A DNA stretch of 64,000 nt from Phreatobacter aquaticus (lineage in GTDB: Bacteria > Pseudomonadota > Alphaproteobacteria > Rhizobiales > Phreatobacteraceae): the NCBI RefSeq assembly GCF_005160265.1, contig NZ_CP039865.1, positions 4,875,001 through 4,939,000 of the forward strand, in the 5' to 3' direction. The notes beneath the pieces were generated by a model. The model ran no database searches. It worked only from the letters and a program-made list of their open reading frames with translations, and was not told where the DNA came from. Every line of letters starts with the position of its first letter. Position 1 is the stretch's first letter. Position numbers and translations under genes: made by a program. Shown in pieces: positions 1 through 8,703 of this stretch.

Positions 1-173
1 AGGGGTTTCCACAGGGGGTGTCCCGATTTGCAGGTCCCGTCCCGGCGCGATGTCGCTTATGACGGCTGACCCTTCGATTTCCCTCGTCGACCCCGTCCGG
101 ACAGCCCAACTGTGCCAGAACGGCACGGAAACGGCTTGGCACCCGGCTTGCTGGTTCAAGGCCAGGCCCTGCG

Positions 174-192
174 TTTACCTTCGCTTAAGCAT
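174..192 (+). promoter_or_regulatory. CtrA-box-like site upstream of rcdA
   Basis: The pattern is TTTA, seven bases, then TTAAGCAT, ending 58 bp before the rcdA start. It is close to the CtrA consensus TTAA-N7-TTAA, with one mismatch in the left half. A site of the same form lies before the diguanylate cyclase at 6667-6685. CtrA binding is inferred. Confidence 0.45.
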
Positions 193-250
193 TGTCTTTA
201 CAGCGAGGGCCAACGTCGGCAGTGATTTGATCCTCAGGAGTTTCCGCGTC

Positions 251-775
251 ATGTCGAACGAACCCGTGCTGTCCGCCGCCGCCCCCACCTTCGCCTTCGG
301 TGCTAGGCTTGCGGCATCGCCGGCCTTCAAGGAGCTGTTCCGCGATGGCATGGGACTGGTGGAAGAGACCGCGGCCTATCTCGACGGCGCAGGCCGCGAG
401 GAGAGCAAGGGGCTGGAGCGCGGCGCGGCGCTGGCCTATGCCACCGAGAGCATGCGTCTGACCACCCGCCTGATGCAGCTGGCCTCCTGGCTCCTCCTGC
501 AGCGCGCCGTCAACGAGGGCGAGCTGACCCAGGAACAGGCCGCCCAGGAAAAGTCGAAGGTCCGGCTGTCGTCGGTCGGCGCACCGACGCCCAGCGCAAC
601 GCTCGTCGAACTGCCGCAGTCGCTGCAGGATCTGGTCGCCAAGGCGATGCGGCTGCAGGAGCGCGTGGTTCACATGGACCGCCTGCTGTTCGGCTCGCTG
701 GAAGCCCCGCTCGAGCAGGCAAGCCCCCTCGCCGGCCAGATGGACCGCCTGGCGGCCGCCTTCGGACGCCGCTGA
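251..775 (+). CDS. rcdA: DUF1465 family protein, RcdA-like regulator of CtrA degradation
   Basis: A predicted cytoplasmic, helix-rich protein of 174 residues. In Caulobacter, RcdA (DUF1465) is an adaptor in the ClpXP pathway that destroys the cell-cycle regulator CtrA. The core FAFGARLAASPAFKELFRDGM and the helical region with ATESMRLTTRLMQLASWLL fit this family. The ATG at 251 is chosen over an upstream in-frame start at 50 because it follows AGGAG (236-240) and gives the usual family length; the upstream stretch has no family character. A CtrA-like box sits 58 bp upstream, so it may be part of a CtrA feedback loop. The role is inferred by family. Confidence 0.8.
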   Translation: MSNEPVLSAAAPTFAFGARLAASPAFKELFRDGMGLVEETAAYLDGAGREESKGLERGAALAYATESMRLTTRLMQLASWLLLQRAVNEGELTQEQAAQEKSKVRLSSVGAPTPSATLVELPQSLQDLVAKAMRLQERVVHMDRLLFGSLEAPLEQASPLAGQMDRLAAAFGRR

Positions 776-907
776 ACGGCCTCCCTTTATTTCAGGCGAG
801 CCCCCGCCTATAAGACCGCCGACTTGCAAGCCGGTCTCGCGCGGCGCTTGATCCCAAGCGCTGCCAAGGCGGCTGTTGAACGCCAAGAGGCGCGACGAGG
901 GGCGGAC

Positions 908-1654
908 ATGGCCGGACATTCACAGTTCAAGAACATCATGCATCGCAAGGGCCGCCAGGATGCGGTCCGCTCGAAGCTGTTTGGCAAGCTGTCGCGGGAA
1001 ATCACCGTCGCGGCCAAGATGGGCCAGCCGGATCCGGCCTTCAATCCGCGCCTGCGTGCCGCCATTCTCGCCGCCCGCGCCGAGAACATGACCAAGGACA
1101 CGATCGAGCGCGCCATCAAGAAGGCGGCCGGTGGTGATGCCGAAAACTACGAAGAGATCCGCTACGAGGGCTATGGTCCGGGCGGCGTTGCCGTCATCGT
1201 CGAGGCGCTGACCGACAACCGCAACCGCACCGCCTCCGAAGTCCGCTCCTATTTCACCAAGTCCGGCGGCAATCTCGGCGAAACCGGCTCGGTCGCCTTC
1301 ATGTTCGACCGCGTCGGCGTGGTGGAATTCGATGCCGGAAAGGCCTCGGCCGATGCCATGCTGGATGCGGCCATCGAGGCCGGCGCCGATGATGTCCAGT
1401 CGTCCGAGAGCGGCCACGAGGTGACCATGTCGGTGGAAGCGCTGGCGGAGGTCTCCAAGGCGCTCGAAGCCAAGTTCGGCGAGCCGCGCAAGTCGGCGCT
1501 GACATGGAAGCCGCAGAACGCCATCGCGGTCGACGACGAGACCGGCGAGAAGCTCATGCGCCTGATGGACAATCTCCACGACAATGACGACGTGCAGAAT
1601 GTCTTCTCCAATTTCGAGCTGTCGGACGCCCTCGTCGCCAAGATGAGCGCCTGA
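908..1654 (+). CDS. yebC: YebC/PmpR family protein
   Basis: A 248-residue protein, the normal length for the YebC/TACO1 family. The signature N-terminus [18 protein letters not shown] and the block [16 protein letters not shown] are both present. Family members have been described as DNA-binding regulators (PmpR) and more recently as factors that relieve ribosome stalling, so the exact role is open. The start at 908 matches the conserved MAGHS and replaces a longer reading frame beginning at 824. It follows rcdA by 132 bp on the same strand and may have its own promoter. Confidence 0.93.
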   Translation: MAGHSQFKNIMHRKGRQDAVRSKLFGKLSREITVAAKMGQPDPAFNPRLRAAILAARAENMTKDTIERAIKKAAGGDAENYEEIRYEGYGPGGVAVIVEALTDNRNRTASEVRSYFTKSGGNLGETGSVAFMFDRVGVVEFDAGKASADAMLDAAIEAGADDVQSSESGHEVTMSVEALAEVSKALEAKFGEPRKSALTWKPQNAIAVDDETGEKLMRLMDNLHDNDDVQNVFSNFELSDALVAKMSA

Positions 1655-2011
1655 TCCAGGCTGACAATTCAGGACTGCGGACGGCCGATCACTGGACCCG
1701 TCGCTGCGCCAGCGCGCGCGGGGCAGTCGGCCTGCGCGTGCCGCACGAGGGCATTCGGACTTTCCCCAAGTGTTGCCGTCACACCGTCGAACGCCCGGTC
1801 CGCCGGAAAGCACCTTCCGCGTGCAACGCGCGAGCTTTGCCGACTATAGATTGCCTTTCCAGTGCCACGGTTACGCAATCATCCGGCTGACTCGCCGCCA
1901 GTAACGCGATATCCCGTCTTTTGTTTCATGCGCCGTTCATCGCGGTGCTGGAATAGTTAACAGGACCTGAGCGCCCACGGGAAACATGGTGGGCCGGGTG
2001 GAGGGGTTTCT
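1655..2011. other. Intergenic region without a recognisable gene
   Basis: These 357 bp separate yebC from a secreted-protein gene. I see no conserved ORF, RNA gene or strong hairpin. The part after about 1840 is slightly richer in AT and probably holds the promoter of the gene at 2012. Confidence 0.4.
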
Positions 2012-3103
2012 ATGTTGAAGACGGTTGCATCGGCGACAATCGCCGTTCTGGCATTGACGGGCGCAGCGCTCGCACAATCGGCACCCGGCAATGCCGTGGT
2101 CTTTGCCGTCTTCGAGAATCCGGAACCGCAGCACGGCTGCATCGTCTCCGAGCGCGACCGCGACGGCGGTTATGACAAGCTGGTCATCGGCCGCTGCGAC
2201 AGCCCGGCCGCATTGTTCGTCTTCGACGAGCGCGCGAAGCGCATCCGGCCGGCCAATCGTCCCAGTCTCTGCATGGGCGACACGACCGGTGCGGGCGACG
2301 CGCCTTTCGATGCCATCGCGCGGGATTGCGCTCCCAATGGCCTCGGCCAGTTCTACACCTACAACCGCGGCTCGAAGCGCATCGTCGCCCTGACCGAGGA
2401 CAACCGCGAAGAGCGCGACGGCTTCTGCCTCTACGTGGGCCCGCAGCGCAACCGCCGCGAGCCGATCTATGCCGAGCCGTGCAACAGCCGCCGGCTGCGG
2501 ACCGCGCAGATCAACTTCTTCATCACGCCGGCCAACGCCATCGCGCGTGGGCCCTCCGCCATGCCGGCGCCGTCGATGCCTTCGCCGGCTATGGGCGCGC
2601 CGGGCATGCCGAGGTCGGGCATGGGCGCTCCGGGTATGGGCGCGCCTGGCGGCGCCATGCCAGCGCAGGGGCCGGCCGGGCTCATGCGCTCGCCATGGGG
2701 CCGGTCTGGCTCCTGGACGATCGATTCCTCCCGCACCCAGTCGGGCTTCAGCGCCTGCCGCGCGGTTGGCATGAGCAATAGCGGCGAGATCCGCGTCGGC
2801 CTCAACGCCCAGCTCGACATGACCATGTCGGTGCCCGCCGACGCCGCCATGGCGCCTCCCGGCACCCGCGCCAGCGTGACGCTGCGCGCCGGCAGCGACC
2901 GCGAGAGCGTGCCCGGATCGGTCAATGCCGAGGGACGCCTCGGCTTCACCGTCCCGCCGCCGGTCGCCCGCACCATGGTCGAGCGCCCCTTGCGCGAGAT
3001 GTTCGTCGAAGCGCCCGATGGCATGTCGTCGGTGCCGATGGCCGGCTTCCGCGCGCTCTGGGACGAGCTGAACGCCTGCGTCAGTGCCCAGGGACAGCGC
3101 TGA
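2012..3103 (+). CDS. Secreted protein of unknown function with Met/Pro/Gly-rich linker
   Basis: A 363-residue protein with a clear signal peptide (residues 1-21, ending ALAQS), so probably periplasmic or exported. Residues about 25-175 form an acidic and basic domain with several Cys. A low-complexity linker with repeats of the type MGAPGM spans roughly 185-220. A second domain, from about 225, contains SWTIDSSRTQSGFSACRAV and resembles a small beta-rich domain. I do not recognise the family. Codon use matches the neighbours. Followed by a hairpin shared with the convergent TauE-like gene. Confidence 0.75.
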   Translation: MLKTVASATIAVLALTGAALAQSAPGNAVVFAVFENPEPQHGCIVSERDRDGGYDKLVIGRCDSPAALFVFDERAKRIRPANRPSLCMGDTTGAGDAPFDAIARDCAPNGLGQFYTYNRGSKRIVALTEDNREERDGFCLYVGPQRNRREPIYAEPCNSRRLRTAQINFFITPANAIARGPSAMPAPSMPSPAMGAPGMPRSGMGAPGMGAPGGAMPAQGPAGLMRSPWGRSGSWTIDSSRTQSGFSACRAVGMSNSGEIRVGLNAQLDMTMSVPADAAMAPPGTRASVTLRAGSDRESVPGSVNAEGRLGFTVPPPVARTMVERPLREMFVEAPDGMSSVPMAGFRALWDELNACVSAQGQR

Positions 3104-3120
3104 CCTCTGAACGAACCTGC

Positions 3121-3150
3121 GAGAGGCCGGGCGGGCAACCGTCCGGCCTC
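3121..3150. terminator. Hairpin between convergent genes
   Basis: GAGGCCGG (3123-3130) pairs with CCGGCCTC (3143-3150). It lies between convergent genes ending at 3103 and 3158, so it could stop transcription from both sides. The flanking T run is weak. Confidence 0.45.
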
Positions 3151-3157
3151 TTCGCGT

Positions 3158-3916
3158 CTAGCGCAGGAGCCTGTCGAACAAGGGCAGGCTCGTGACGGCC
3201 GCCGTCGCGATCACGCCGAAGGCGAAGGGCCGGAAGAGCCGGGGATCGGCCCGGCCGAACAGCATCGAGCCCAGCCCGATGCCGATCGCATAGGGGCCGA
3301 CGGTGAAGGCGGAGAGGCGGAAGACCTCGGCGGTAAACAGGCCGTTCGCCCAGATCAGTGTCCCGGAAATCACCGATGCCGGGATGAAGAAGGCGACCGT
3401 TGAGCCGCGCACCGCCTCGTTGCGCGAGGGACCGGCGAGCCAGAACAGCGACAGGATCATGCCGCCGAGGCTTGCGACCCCCGATATCAGGCCCGAGGTC
3501 AGTCCGGTGGCGATCGTCACGGGCAGGTTGGGCGAGGCCTCGATCCGCTTGATCGACAGGAGCAGGGTGAGCACGGTCGCGATCGACAGCGAGGTCACCC
3601 AGCGGATCGGCGTCGGATCGGCGGTAACGAGGATGTACATGCCGATCGGCAGGCCGACGACATAGCCGATGAACAGCGGTCCGATCTCGCCCCAGCGGGC
3701 ATAGCGCCAGGACGAGCGCACCATGCCGAGCTGAAGCGCGAAATCGACCAGCCACATGATGCCGATGGCGGTGGTCGGCCCGAGATAGGCGCCGGCCACC
3801 GGCATGAAGATCATGGCCGAGCCGAAGCCCGTATAGCCGCGCACCACGCCGGCCATCAGGGCTGCGACGAGAAGCGGAACGGGCGGGGGTGCCCCGAGGC
3901 TGGCAAGAAATTCCAT
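3158..3916 (-). CDS. TauE/SafE family sulfite/organosulfonate exporter-like membrane protein
   Basis: A 252-residue inner-membrane protein with about eight hydrophobic segments. The N-terminal half has GVVRGYTGFGSAMIFMP and the second half TSGLISGVASLGGMI, the two related G-rich segments typical of TauE/SafE permeases, which move small anions such as sulfite, taurine breakdown products or sulfoacetate. The start at 3916 (MEFLASLG) is preferred; upstream in-frame starts lack membrane character. No sulfur-metabolism genes are adjacent, so the substrate is unknown. Divergent from the DMT transporter at 4095. Confidence 0.85.
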   Translation of the reverse strand: MEFLASLGAPPPVPLLVAALMAGVVRGYTGFGSAMIFMPVAGAYLGPTTAIGIMWLVDFALQLGMVRSSWRYARWGEIGPLFIGYVVGLPIGMYILVTADPTPIRWVTSLSIATVLTLLLSIKRIEASPNLPVTIATGLTSGLISGVASLGGMILSLFWLAGPSRNEAVRGSTVAFFIPASVISGTLIWANGLFTAEVFRLSAFTVGPYAIGIGLGSMLFGRADPRLFRPFAFGVIATAAVTSLPLFDRLLR

Positions 3917-4094
3917 GGTTCTTCGCCAATAGAGACAAATGTTCCGGCGAGAAAGGTGTGGCTTGCGAGGGCTGGTCTGCTCTCGCACTGCGGGATGAAG
4001 AGGGCTTTGCGGCTGGCAGCACTGCCCTGCACGCCCTCGACCTTGACCGCGTCCGCCACGCCCTGCGAAAGCTTGAGGCTCGCAAGGAAACGCC

Positions 4095-4988
4095 ATGTTC
4101 GCTCTGCCAGGCCTGTGGGCCATCTTCACCGTGGTCGCGGCCGCCGCCCAGACCGCCCGCAACGCCATGCAGCGCAACCTGATCGCCACGCTCGGCACGA
4201 TCGGCGCCACCCATGTGCGCTTCCTCTACGGCTTTCCCTTCGCGCTGATCTTCCTCGGCATCGTCAATGCGGCGGTGCCCGGCGCGGCGCCGAAGATCCA
4301 CGGCAGCTTTCTCCTCTGGACTACCTTCGGCGCCATCGCCCAGATCGGCGCAACCGCCCTGATGCTGGCGGCGATGAAGGAGCGCTCCTTCGTCGTCACC
4401 ACCGCCTATATGAAGACCGAGCCGGTGCTGGTGGCGCTCGTCGGCGTCTTCGTGCTGGGCGACCATCTTGCCGCCACCGCCTGGGTGGCGATCATCATCG
4501 CCACCGCCGGCATCGTGCTGATGTCGTGGAAGCCGGGCGCCGAAATGGCGGTCAGGCCGGCGATCCTCGGCATTGCCTCGGCAGCCCTGTTCGGGCTGGC
4601 CGCGGTGGGTTTTCGCGGCGCGATCCGCTCGCTCGAGGCCGAGAGCTTCATCACGGCGGCCACCACCACGCTCGCCTGGGGCCTCGGCATCCAGACGCTG
4701 ATCCTGACCACCTATCTCCTGGTCACCGACCGCGCCGGGCTGATGGCGATCTTCCGCGCCTGGCGACCGTCCATCGGCGCGGGGTTCCTGGGGGCCTTCG
4801 CCTCGCAGTTCTGGTTCCTCGCCTTCGCGCTGGAAACGGTCGCCAAGGTGCGCACGCTGGCGCTCATCGAGGTTCTGTTCGCAGGCCTCGTCTCGGGCGC
4901 CATCATCAAGCAGGCGACGAGCCCGCGCGACGCCGCCGGTATCGTGCTGATCGTCATCGGCGTCGGCGTTCTGGTCAGCCTGGGCTGA
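4095..4988 (+). CDS. EamA/DMT family transporter
   Basis: A 297-residue inner-membrane protein with ten predicted hydrophobic segments in two EamA-type halves (about 1-140 and 150-297). The first half ends with the family pattern TEPVLVALVGVFVLGDHL; the second has ALIEVLFAGLVSG. DMT transporters export metabolites or amino acids, and the substrate cannot be told from sequence. An AAGGAA element lies just before the ATG. The 3' end overlaps the convergent purK stop by 14 bp. Confidence 0.9.
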   Translation: MFALPGLWAIFTVVAAAAQTARNAMQRNLIATLGTIGATHVRFLYGFPFALIFLGIVNAAVPGAAPKIHGSFLLWTTFGAIAQIGATALMLAAMKERSFVVTTAYMKTEPVLVALVGVFVLGDHLAATAWVAIIIATAGIVLMSWKPGAEMAVRPAILGIASAALFGLAAVGFRGAIRSLEAESFITAATTTLAWGLGIQTLILTTYLLVTDRAGLMAIFRAWRPSIGAGFLGAFASQFWFLAFALETVAKVRTLALIEVLFAGLVSGAIIKQATSPRDAAGIVLIVIGVGVLVSLG

Positions 4989-6060
4989 GCGGCAACAGCC
5001 GCGTCACATGGCCCATCTTGCGGCCCTCGCGCTGGTCGCGCTTGCCGTAGAGATGCAGCACCGCGCCCTCTTCCGCCGCGATGTCGCTCCAGGCTTCCAC
5101 GTCCGCGCCGATCAGGTTCTGCATGACGGCGTCCGAATGGCGCTTCGTCGAGCCGAGCGGCAGGCCGGCGACCGCGCGCATGTGGTTCTCGAACTGCGAG
5201 CAATGGCAGGCGGCTTCCGTCCAATGGCCGGAATTGTGCACGCGCGGCGCCATCTCGTTGACCATCAGCCGGCCATCGGCGGTGACGAACAGCTCCACCG
5301 CAAGAACGCCGACATAGTCGAGCTTCTCGGCCAGCGTCTCGCCCATGCGGGCGGCTTCGGCGGCAAGCTCGGGCGTGATCCGGGCCGGCACGGTGGATGT
5401 GCGCAGGATGCCGCCGGAATGGACGTTCTCGACTGGATCGTAATGGCGGATCTCGCCATCGGCGCCGCGCACCACGATGACCGAGATTTCGCGCACGAAG
5501 GGCACGAAGGCCTCGAGGATCGCCGGCTGGCGGCCGATGGATGAGAAGGCCGAGGCGGCATCGTCGCCCTCGCGGATCACCGCCTGGCCCTTGCCGTCAT
5601 AGCCGAAGCGGCGGGTCTTCAGCACGGCCGGGCGGCCGAGCCGCGCCAGCGCGCGCTCCAGCCCGTCCAGATCGTCGACGGGCGCGAAATCCGGCACGGA
5701 AAGCCCGCAATCCCGGGCGAAGGTCTTCTCGATCACCCGGTCCTGCGACACGGCCAGCGCCCGCGGACCCGGCCTGACGATCAGCCGGCTCGACAGGAAG
5801 CGCGCCGCCTTGTCGGGCACGTTCTCGAATTCATAGGTGACGATGTCGACATCCTCGGCGAAGCGCGCCAGCGCCACTTCGTCGGAATAGTCCGCCTGGG
5901 TCACCCGGCGCACCACGTCGAAGGCCGGGCTTTCCGGCTCCGGCGCGAGGACCTGGCAGCGCAGGCCAAGCCGCGCCCCCGCCATGGCCAGCATGCGGCC
6001 CAATTGGCCGCCACCGAGAATGCCGACGATCGGCTGAGGACCCGCCGAACGCTCAGACAT
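4975..6060 (-). CDS. purK: N5-carboxyaminoimidazole ribonucleotide synthase
   Basis: Converts AIR, bicarbonate and ATP to N5-CAIR in de novo purine synthesis, in the cytosol. The 361-residue ATP-grasp protein has the N-terminal [12 protein letters not shown], the ATP-grasp segment [15 protein letters not shown], and the metal and substrate segment [17 protein letters not shown]. The start at 6060 (MSERSAG) overlaps the purE stop by 8 bp, indicating translational coupling; a reading frame extended upstream would run into purE. The order purE-purK is the usual one. Confidence 0.96.
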   Translation of the reverse strand: MSERSAGPQPIVGILGGGQLGRMLAMAGARLGLRCQVLAPEPESPAFDVVRRVTQADYSDEVALARFAEDVDIVTYEFENVPDKAARFLSSRLIVRPGPRALAVSQDRVIEKTFARDCGLSVPDFAPVDDLDGLERALARLGRPAVLKTRRFGYDGKGQAVIREGDDAASAFSSIGRQPAILEAFVPFVREISVIVVRGADGEIRHYDPVENVHSGGILRTSTVPARITPELAAEAARMGETLAEKLDYVGVLAVELFVTADGRLMVNEMAPRVHNSGHWTEAACHCSQFENHMRAVAGLPLGSTKRHSDAVMQNLIGADVEAWSDIAAEEGAVLHLYGKRDQREGRKMGHVTRLLPLSPG

Positions 6061-6559
6061 CGCTGGGACGCTCGGCGATCGCCGCGGTCTGCTTGGCACG
6101 GTAGGCGTCGAGACGGGTGGCCAGCGCCTCGTCGGTCAGCGCCAGGACGGCGGCGGCCAGCAGGCCGGCATTGATCGCGCCGGGCTTGCCGATGGCCAGC
6201 GTACCGACCGGAATGCCGCCGGGCATCTGGACAATGGAATGCAGGCTGTCGACGCCGGACAGCGCCTTGCTCTCCACCGGCACGCCGAACACAGGCAGCG
6301 GTGTCAGCGCGGCGGTCATGCCCGGCAGGTGGGCAGCGCCGCCGGCACCCGCGATGATGATCTTGAAGCCGCGCGCCTTGGCCGATTTGGCGAAGTCCCA
6401 GAGGCGGTCGGGGGTGCGATGGGCCGAGACGATCAACGCCTCGTGGCCAATTCCCAGCGCCTCCAGCGTCTCCGCTGCATGGCGCATGGTGGCCCAGTCG
6501 GACTGGGACCCCATGATGATGGCGACCGGTACGGTTCCGCCCGCTGCACGATCCGGCAT
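6053..6559 (-). CDS. purE: 5-(carboxyamino)imidazole ribonucleotide mutase
   Basis: Isomerises N5-CAIR to CAIR, the step after PurK in purine synthesis. The 168-residue protein shows the class I PurE signature [12 protein letters not shown], then SAHRTPDRL and the glycine-rich [11 protein letters not shown]. The ATG at 6559 (MPDRAAGG) gives the normal length of about 165-170; an upstream in-frame start at 6619 would add an unlikely arginine-rich tail. Cotranscribed with purK. Confidence 0.96.
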   Translation of the reverse strand: MPDRAAGGTVPVAIIMGSQSDWATMRHAAETLEALGIGHEALIVSAHRTPDRLWDFAKSAKARGFKIIIAGAGGAAHLPGMTAALTPLPVFGVPVESKALSGVDSLHSIVQMPGGIPVGTLAIGKPGAINAGLLAAAVLALTDEALATRLDAYRAKQTAAIAERPSDV

Positions 6560-6666
6560 GCGACGCCCCCTCAAGGCCGCTCGACGTGAGAGCGGCGGCG
6601 CGAAAGAAGCGGCGGACAATACGCAGCCGCCCCCCTTGCGGCAAGGCCGGGCGGAGCGAACTTTCG

Positions 6667-6685
6667 TTTACCTGGACTTAACCAT
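6667..6685 (+). promoter_or_regulatory. CtrA-box-like site upstream of the diguanylate cyclase
   Basis: The pattern is TTTA, seven bases, then TTAACCAT, 39 bp before the ATG at 6725. It matches the alphaproteobacterial CtrA consensus with one mismatch in the left half and is nearly the same as the site before rcdA. Regulation by CtrA is inferred. Confidence 0.5.
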
Positions 6686-6724
6686 AACCAGTGAAGGCTA
6701 TCGGGTCAGGAGCTGTCCCCCGCA

Positions 6725-7387
6725 ATGACCAAATCCGCGGAAATCCTTCCCTTCGCACCGGCCGCCGCCCGCTCGCGCCGCGCCCGTGCGGCGAGCAGTG
6801 CGGCGTTGAACCAGGACGCCATGCAGCGCCAACTCGTCAGCGAGATCGAACGGCTGAGCCGCGAGCTCGAGGATTCCCGGCTGATCATGCGCGAGATGGA
6901 AGCGCGCGCCGAAACCGATGCCCTCTGCGACGTGCTGAATCGCCGCGGCTTCGAGCGCGAATTGACCCGCGCTCTGAAGCATGTCGAGCGCTATGGCGGC
7001 ACGATCGGCCTGGCCATGATCGACCTCGACAATTTCAAGCCGGTCAATGACATCCACGGCCATGCAGCCGGCGATGCCGTGCTGCGCATGGTCTCAGCCA
7101 CCCTGATCTCGGAAGTCCGTGCCTCCGACCGCGTCGCGCGGCTTGGCGGCGACGAGTTCGCCGTCATCCTCTGGAACATCGACAAAACCCATGCATCCGC
7201 AAAGGCTTGGGCGCTGGAAGCGGCGATCGCCGCGGCATCGGTGGAGGCCAGCGGCGAACACCTGTCGATCGGTGCGTCCTGCGGCATCGCGATCGCGCAG
7301 AAGGGCGAGAGCGTGGATGCTGTGATCGCCCAGGCCGACGCCGCCATGTATGCGCGCAAGCTGGAGCGGCGCGCCGTCAGGCGATGA
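6725..7387 (+). CDS. GGDEF-domain diguanylate cyclase
   Basis: A soluble 220-residue protein made of a short, likely coiled N-terminal region (about 25-60) and one GGDEF domain (about 62-215). Such enzymes make cyclic di-GMP from two GTP. The active loop GGDEF is intact at 141-145, and an RxxD inhibitory site (RASD, 132-135) lies five residues before it, so product feedback is expected. There is no transmembrane or sensor domain, so activation probably depends on the N-terminal helix. The CtrA-like box upstream suggests cell-cycle control. The 3' end overlaps the convergent DUF465 gene by 11 bp. Confidence 0.93.
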   Translation: MTKSAEILPFAPAAARSRRARAASSAALNQDAMQRQLVSEIERLSRELEDSRLIMREMEARAETDALCDVLNRRGFERELTRALKHVERYGGTIGLAMIDLDNFKPVNDIHGHAAGDAVLRMVSATLISEVRASDRVARLGGDEFAVILWNIDKTHASAKAWALEAAIAAASVEASGEHLSIGASCGIAIAQKGESVDAVIAQADAAMYARKLERRAVRR

Positions 7388-7589
7388 TGTCGGGGGTCAT
7401 CAGATCCTCGAGATAGGAAATGCGGTCGCGCAGCGCGAGCTTGCGCTTCTTCAGCCGCTGCAGCTGCAGGCGATCGGCCACAACGAGGTTGGCGAGCGCC
7501 TCGATCGCCGTGTCGAGGTCGCGATGCTCCTGCCTCAACCGTTCCAGTTCGAGCGAGAAGTCCCGCTCTTCGTCCTCGGTCAAGGGCAT
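7377..7589 (-). CDS. DUF465 (YdcH family) small coiled-coil protein
   Basis: A 70-residue acidic and basic helical protein. The C-terminal part DRLQLQRLKKRKLALRDRI is the typical DUF465 core (xxLKKxKLxLKDxI). Function in the family is unknown. The start at 7589 (MPLTEDEE) is preferred over an upstream in-frame start at 7772, which adds a Cys-rich stretch without family character. It converges on the GGDEF gene. A second DUF465 gene lies 260 bp away on the other strand. Confidence 0.85.
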   Translation of the reverse strand: MPLTEDEERDFSLELERLRQEHRDLDTAIEALANLVVADRLQLQRLKKRKLALRDRISYLEDLMTPDIIA

Positions 7590-7849
7590 CTGCACACCAG
7601 GCTCATCGGAATCGGCGCCGCCGCATTTCGCACAAGTGAGACTATCGCCCCGGCCACCGCCGAGGGCAAGAACCAAGCCTCGATGTCGCAGATCGGACAG
7701 CCCGAATTTCACCCATTCCGGCTGTGACTCGTAACACTCCGTGACTTTACTTCCGCAGGGACGGGCGCACACTCATCAATGTCCGAAGCGTTCGGGCCTA
7801 GTCCGAACGGTGATCGGCGCGTCCCATTCTCGTGAACGAGGAGCAATGG

Positions 7850-8032
7850 ATGAGCATGCAATCCCACCTGATGGAACTGGAACGGCGTCACCAGGCGCTG
7901 GACCGACAACTGGCCGATGTTGTTCAGCGGCCGTCGTCCGATGATCGCGAAATCTCCGAACTGAAGCGACGGAAACTGGTCCTGAAGGATGAAATCACGC
8001 GGCTGAAGTCTGCCGCACCGAGTGTGCACTGA
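7850..8032 (+). CDS. DUF465 (YdcH family) small coiled-coil protein
   Basis: A 60-residue helical protein with the DUF465 core ELKRRKLVLKDEITRL near the C-terminus. The ATG at 7850 is chosen because GAGGAG (7838-7843) is correctly spaced; a GTG at 7832 in the same frame would put that ribosome site inside the gene. It is a divergent paralogue of the gene at 7377-7589. Function unknown. A strong terminator follows. Confidence 0.85.
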   Translation: MSMQSHLMELERRHQALDRQLADVVQRPSSDDREISELKRRKLVLKDEITRLKSAAPSVH

Positions 8033-8085
8033 AGGATGAGCCACCGGATCATGGTCGCGCACGGCGCGGCCGAGCTGCCTTAGCG

Positions 8086-8125
8086 AACCGCCGGAGACCC
8101 AGAAGGTCTCCGGCGGTTTCGTTTT
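8086..8125 (+). terminator. Rho-independent terminator after the DUF465 gene
   Basis: A 14-bp perfect stem, AACCGCCGGAGACC (8086-8099) with its complement at 8105-8118, a 5-base loop, then TCGTTTT. It ends the transcript of the gene at 7850-8032. Confidence 0.9.
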
Positions 8126-8148
8126 ATCCGGGGTCTGACCTCAAACGA

Positions 8149-8703
8149 TCAGGACAACCACATCCGGCGGAACACGCCGTCGCGCTTGATCACGAGATGC
8201 ATCATCGCGCCGCCGATATGGGCGAAGACCAGAAGCGTCATCAGGCCGGCCATGCCGAAATGCACCTTGTAGATCGCACTGCAGGTGGCCTCGGCGCCCG
8301 AGAAGGGCAATGTGACCGGCACGGTCCAGAACAGTTTCACCGGCCCGTAGCACATCGAGGTCGCGAGCCAGCCGGCGAACGGAACCGCGAAAATGAGGAT
8401 GTAGAGCAGGTGGTGGACCGACGAGGAGGCGATCCGCTCGATCGTCGTCAAGGTTGGGACCGGCGCCGGCACGCCCTTGATCAGGCGCACGACCACCCGC
8501 AGCGCCGCCAGCAGGAAGATGATGATGCCGAAGGACTTGTGCCATTCGTAGAGGCTGTCCTTCAGCGCCGGATTGGCGGCCGGATTGGGCGGATAGGGTA
8601 TGTTGGTCATGTAGATGCCAACCGGCACCATGGCGATGATCAGAAGCGCCATGACCCAGTGGATGATGCGATGCGGCGTCGAATAGACGGTCGGGTCAGA
8701 CAT
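8149..8703 (-). CDS. Cytochrome b561 family membrane protein
   Basis: A 184-residue inner-membrane protein with four hydrophobic segments. Histidines at the expected places (TPHRIIHWVM near the N-terminus, LYEWHKSFG, KVHFGM and FAHIGGAMMH) fit two b-type haems. Such proteins pass electrons from ubiquinol to periplasmic acceptors, for example in superoxide oxidation. The start overlaps the stop of the RibD-like gene by 8 bp, so the two are probably cotranscribed. Confidence 0.88.
   Translation of the reverse strand: MSDPTVYSTPHRIIHWVMALLIIAMVPVGIYMTNIPYPPNPAANPALKDSLYEWHKSFGIIIFLLAALRVVVRLIKGVPAPVPTLTTIERIASSSVHHLLYILIFAVPFAGWLATSMCYGPVKLFWTVPVTLPFSGAEATCSAIYKVHFGMAGLMTLLVFAHIGGAMMHLVIKRDGVFRRMWLS

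Noticed and set aside
50-250. In-frame upstream extension of rcdA
   Set aside because: Lacks family character and a ribosome site; ATG 251 follows AGGAG and gives the usual length.
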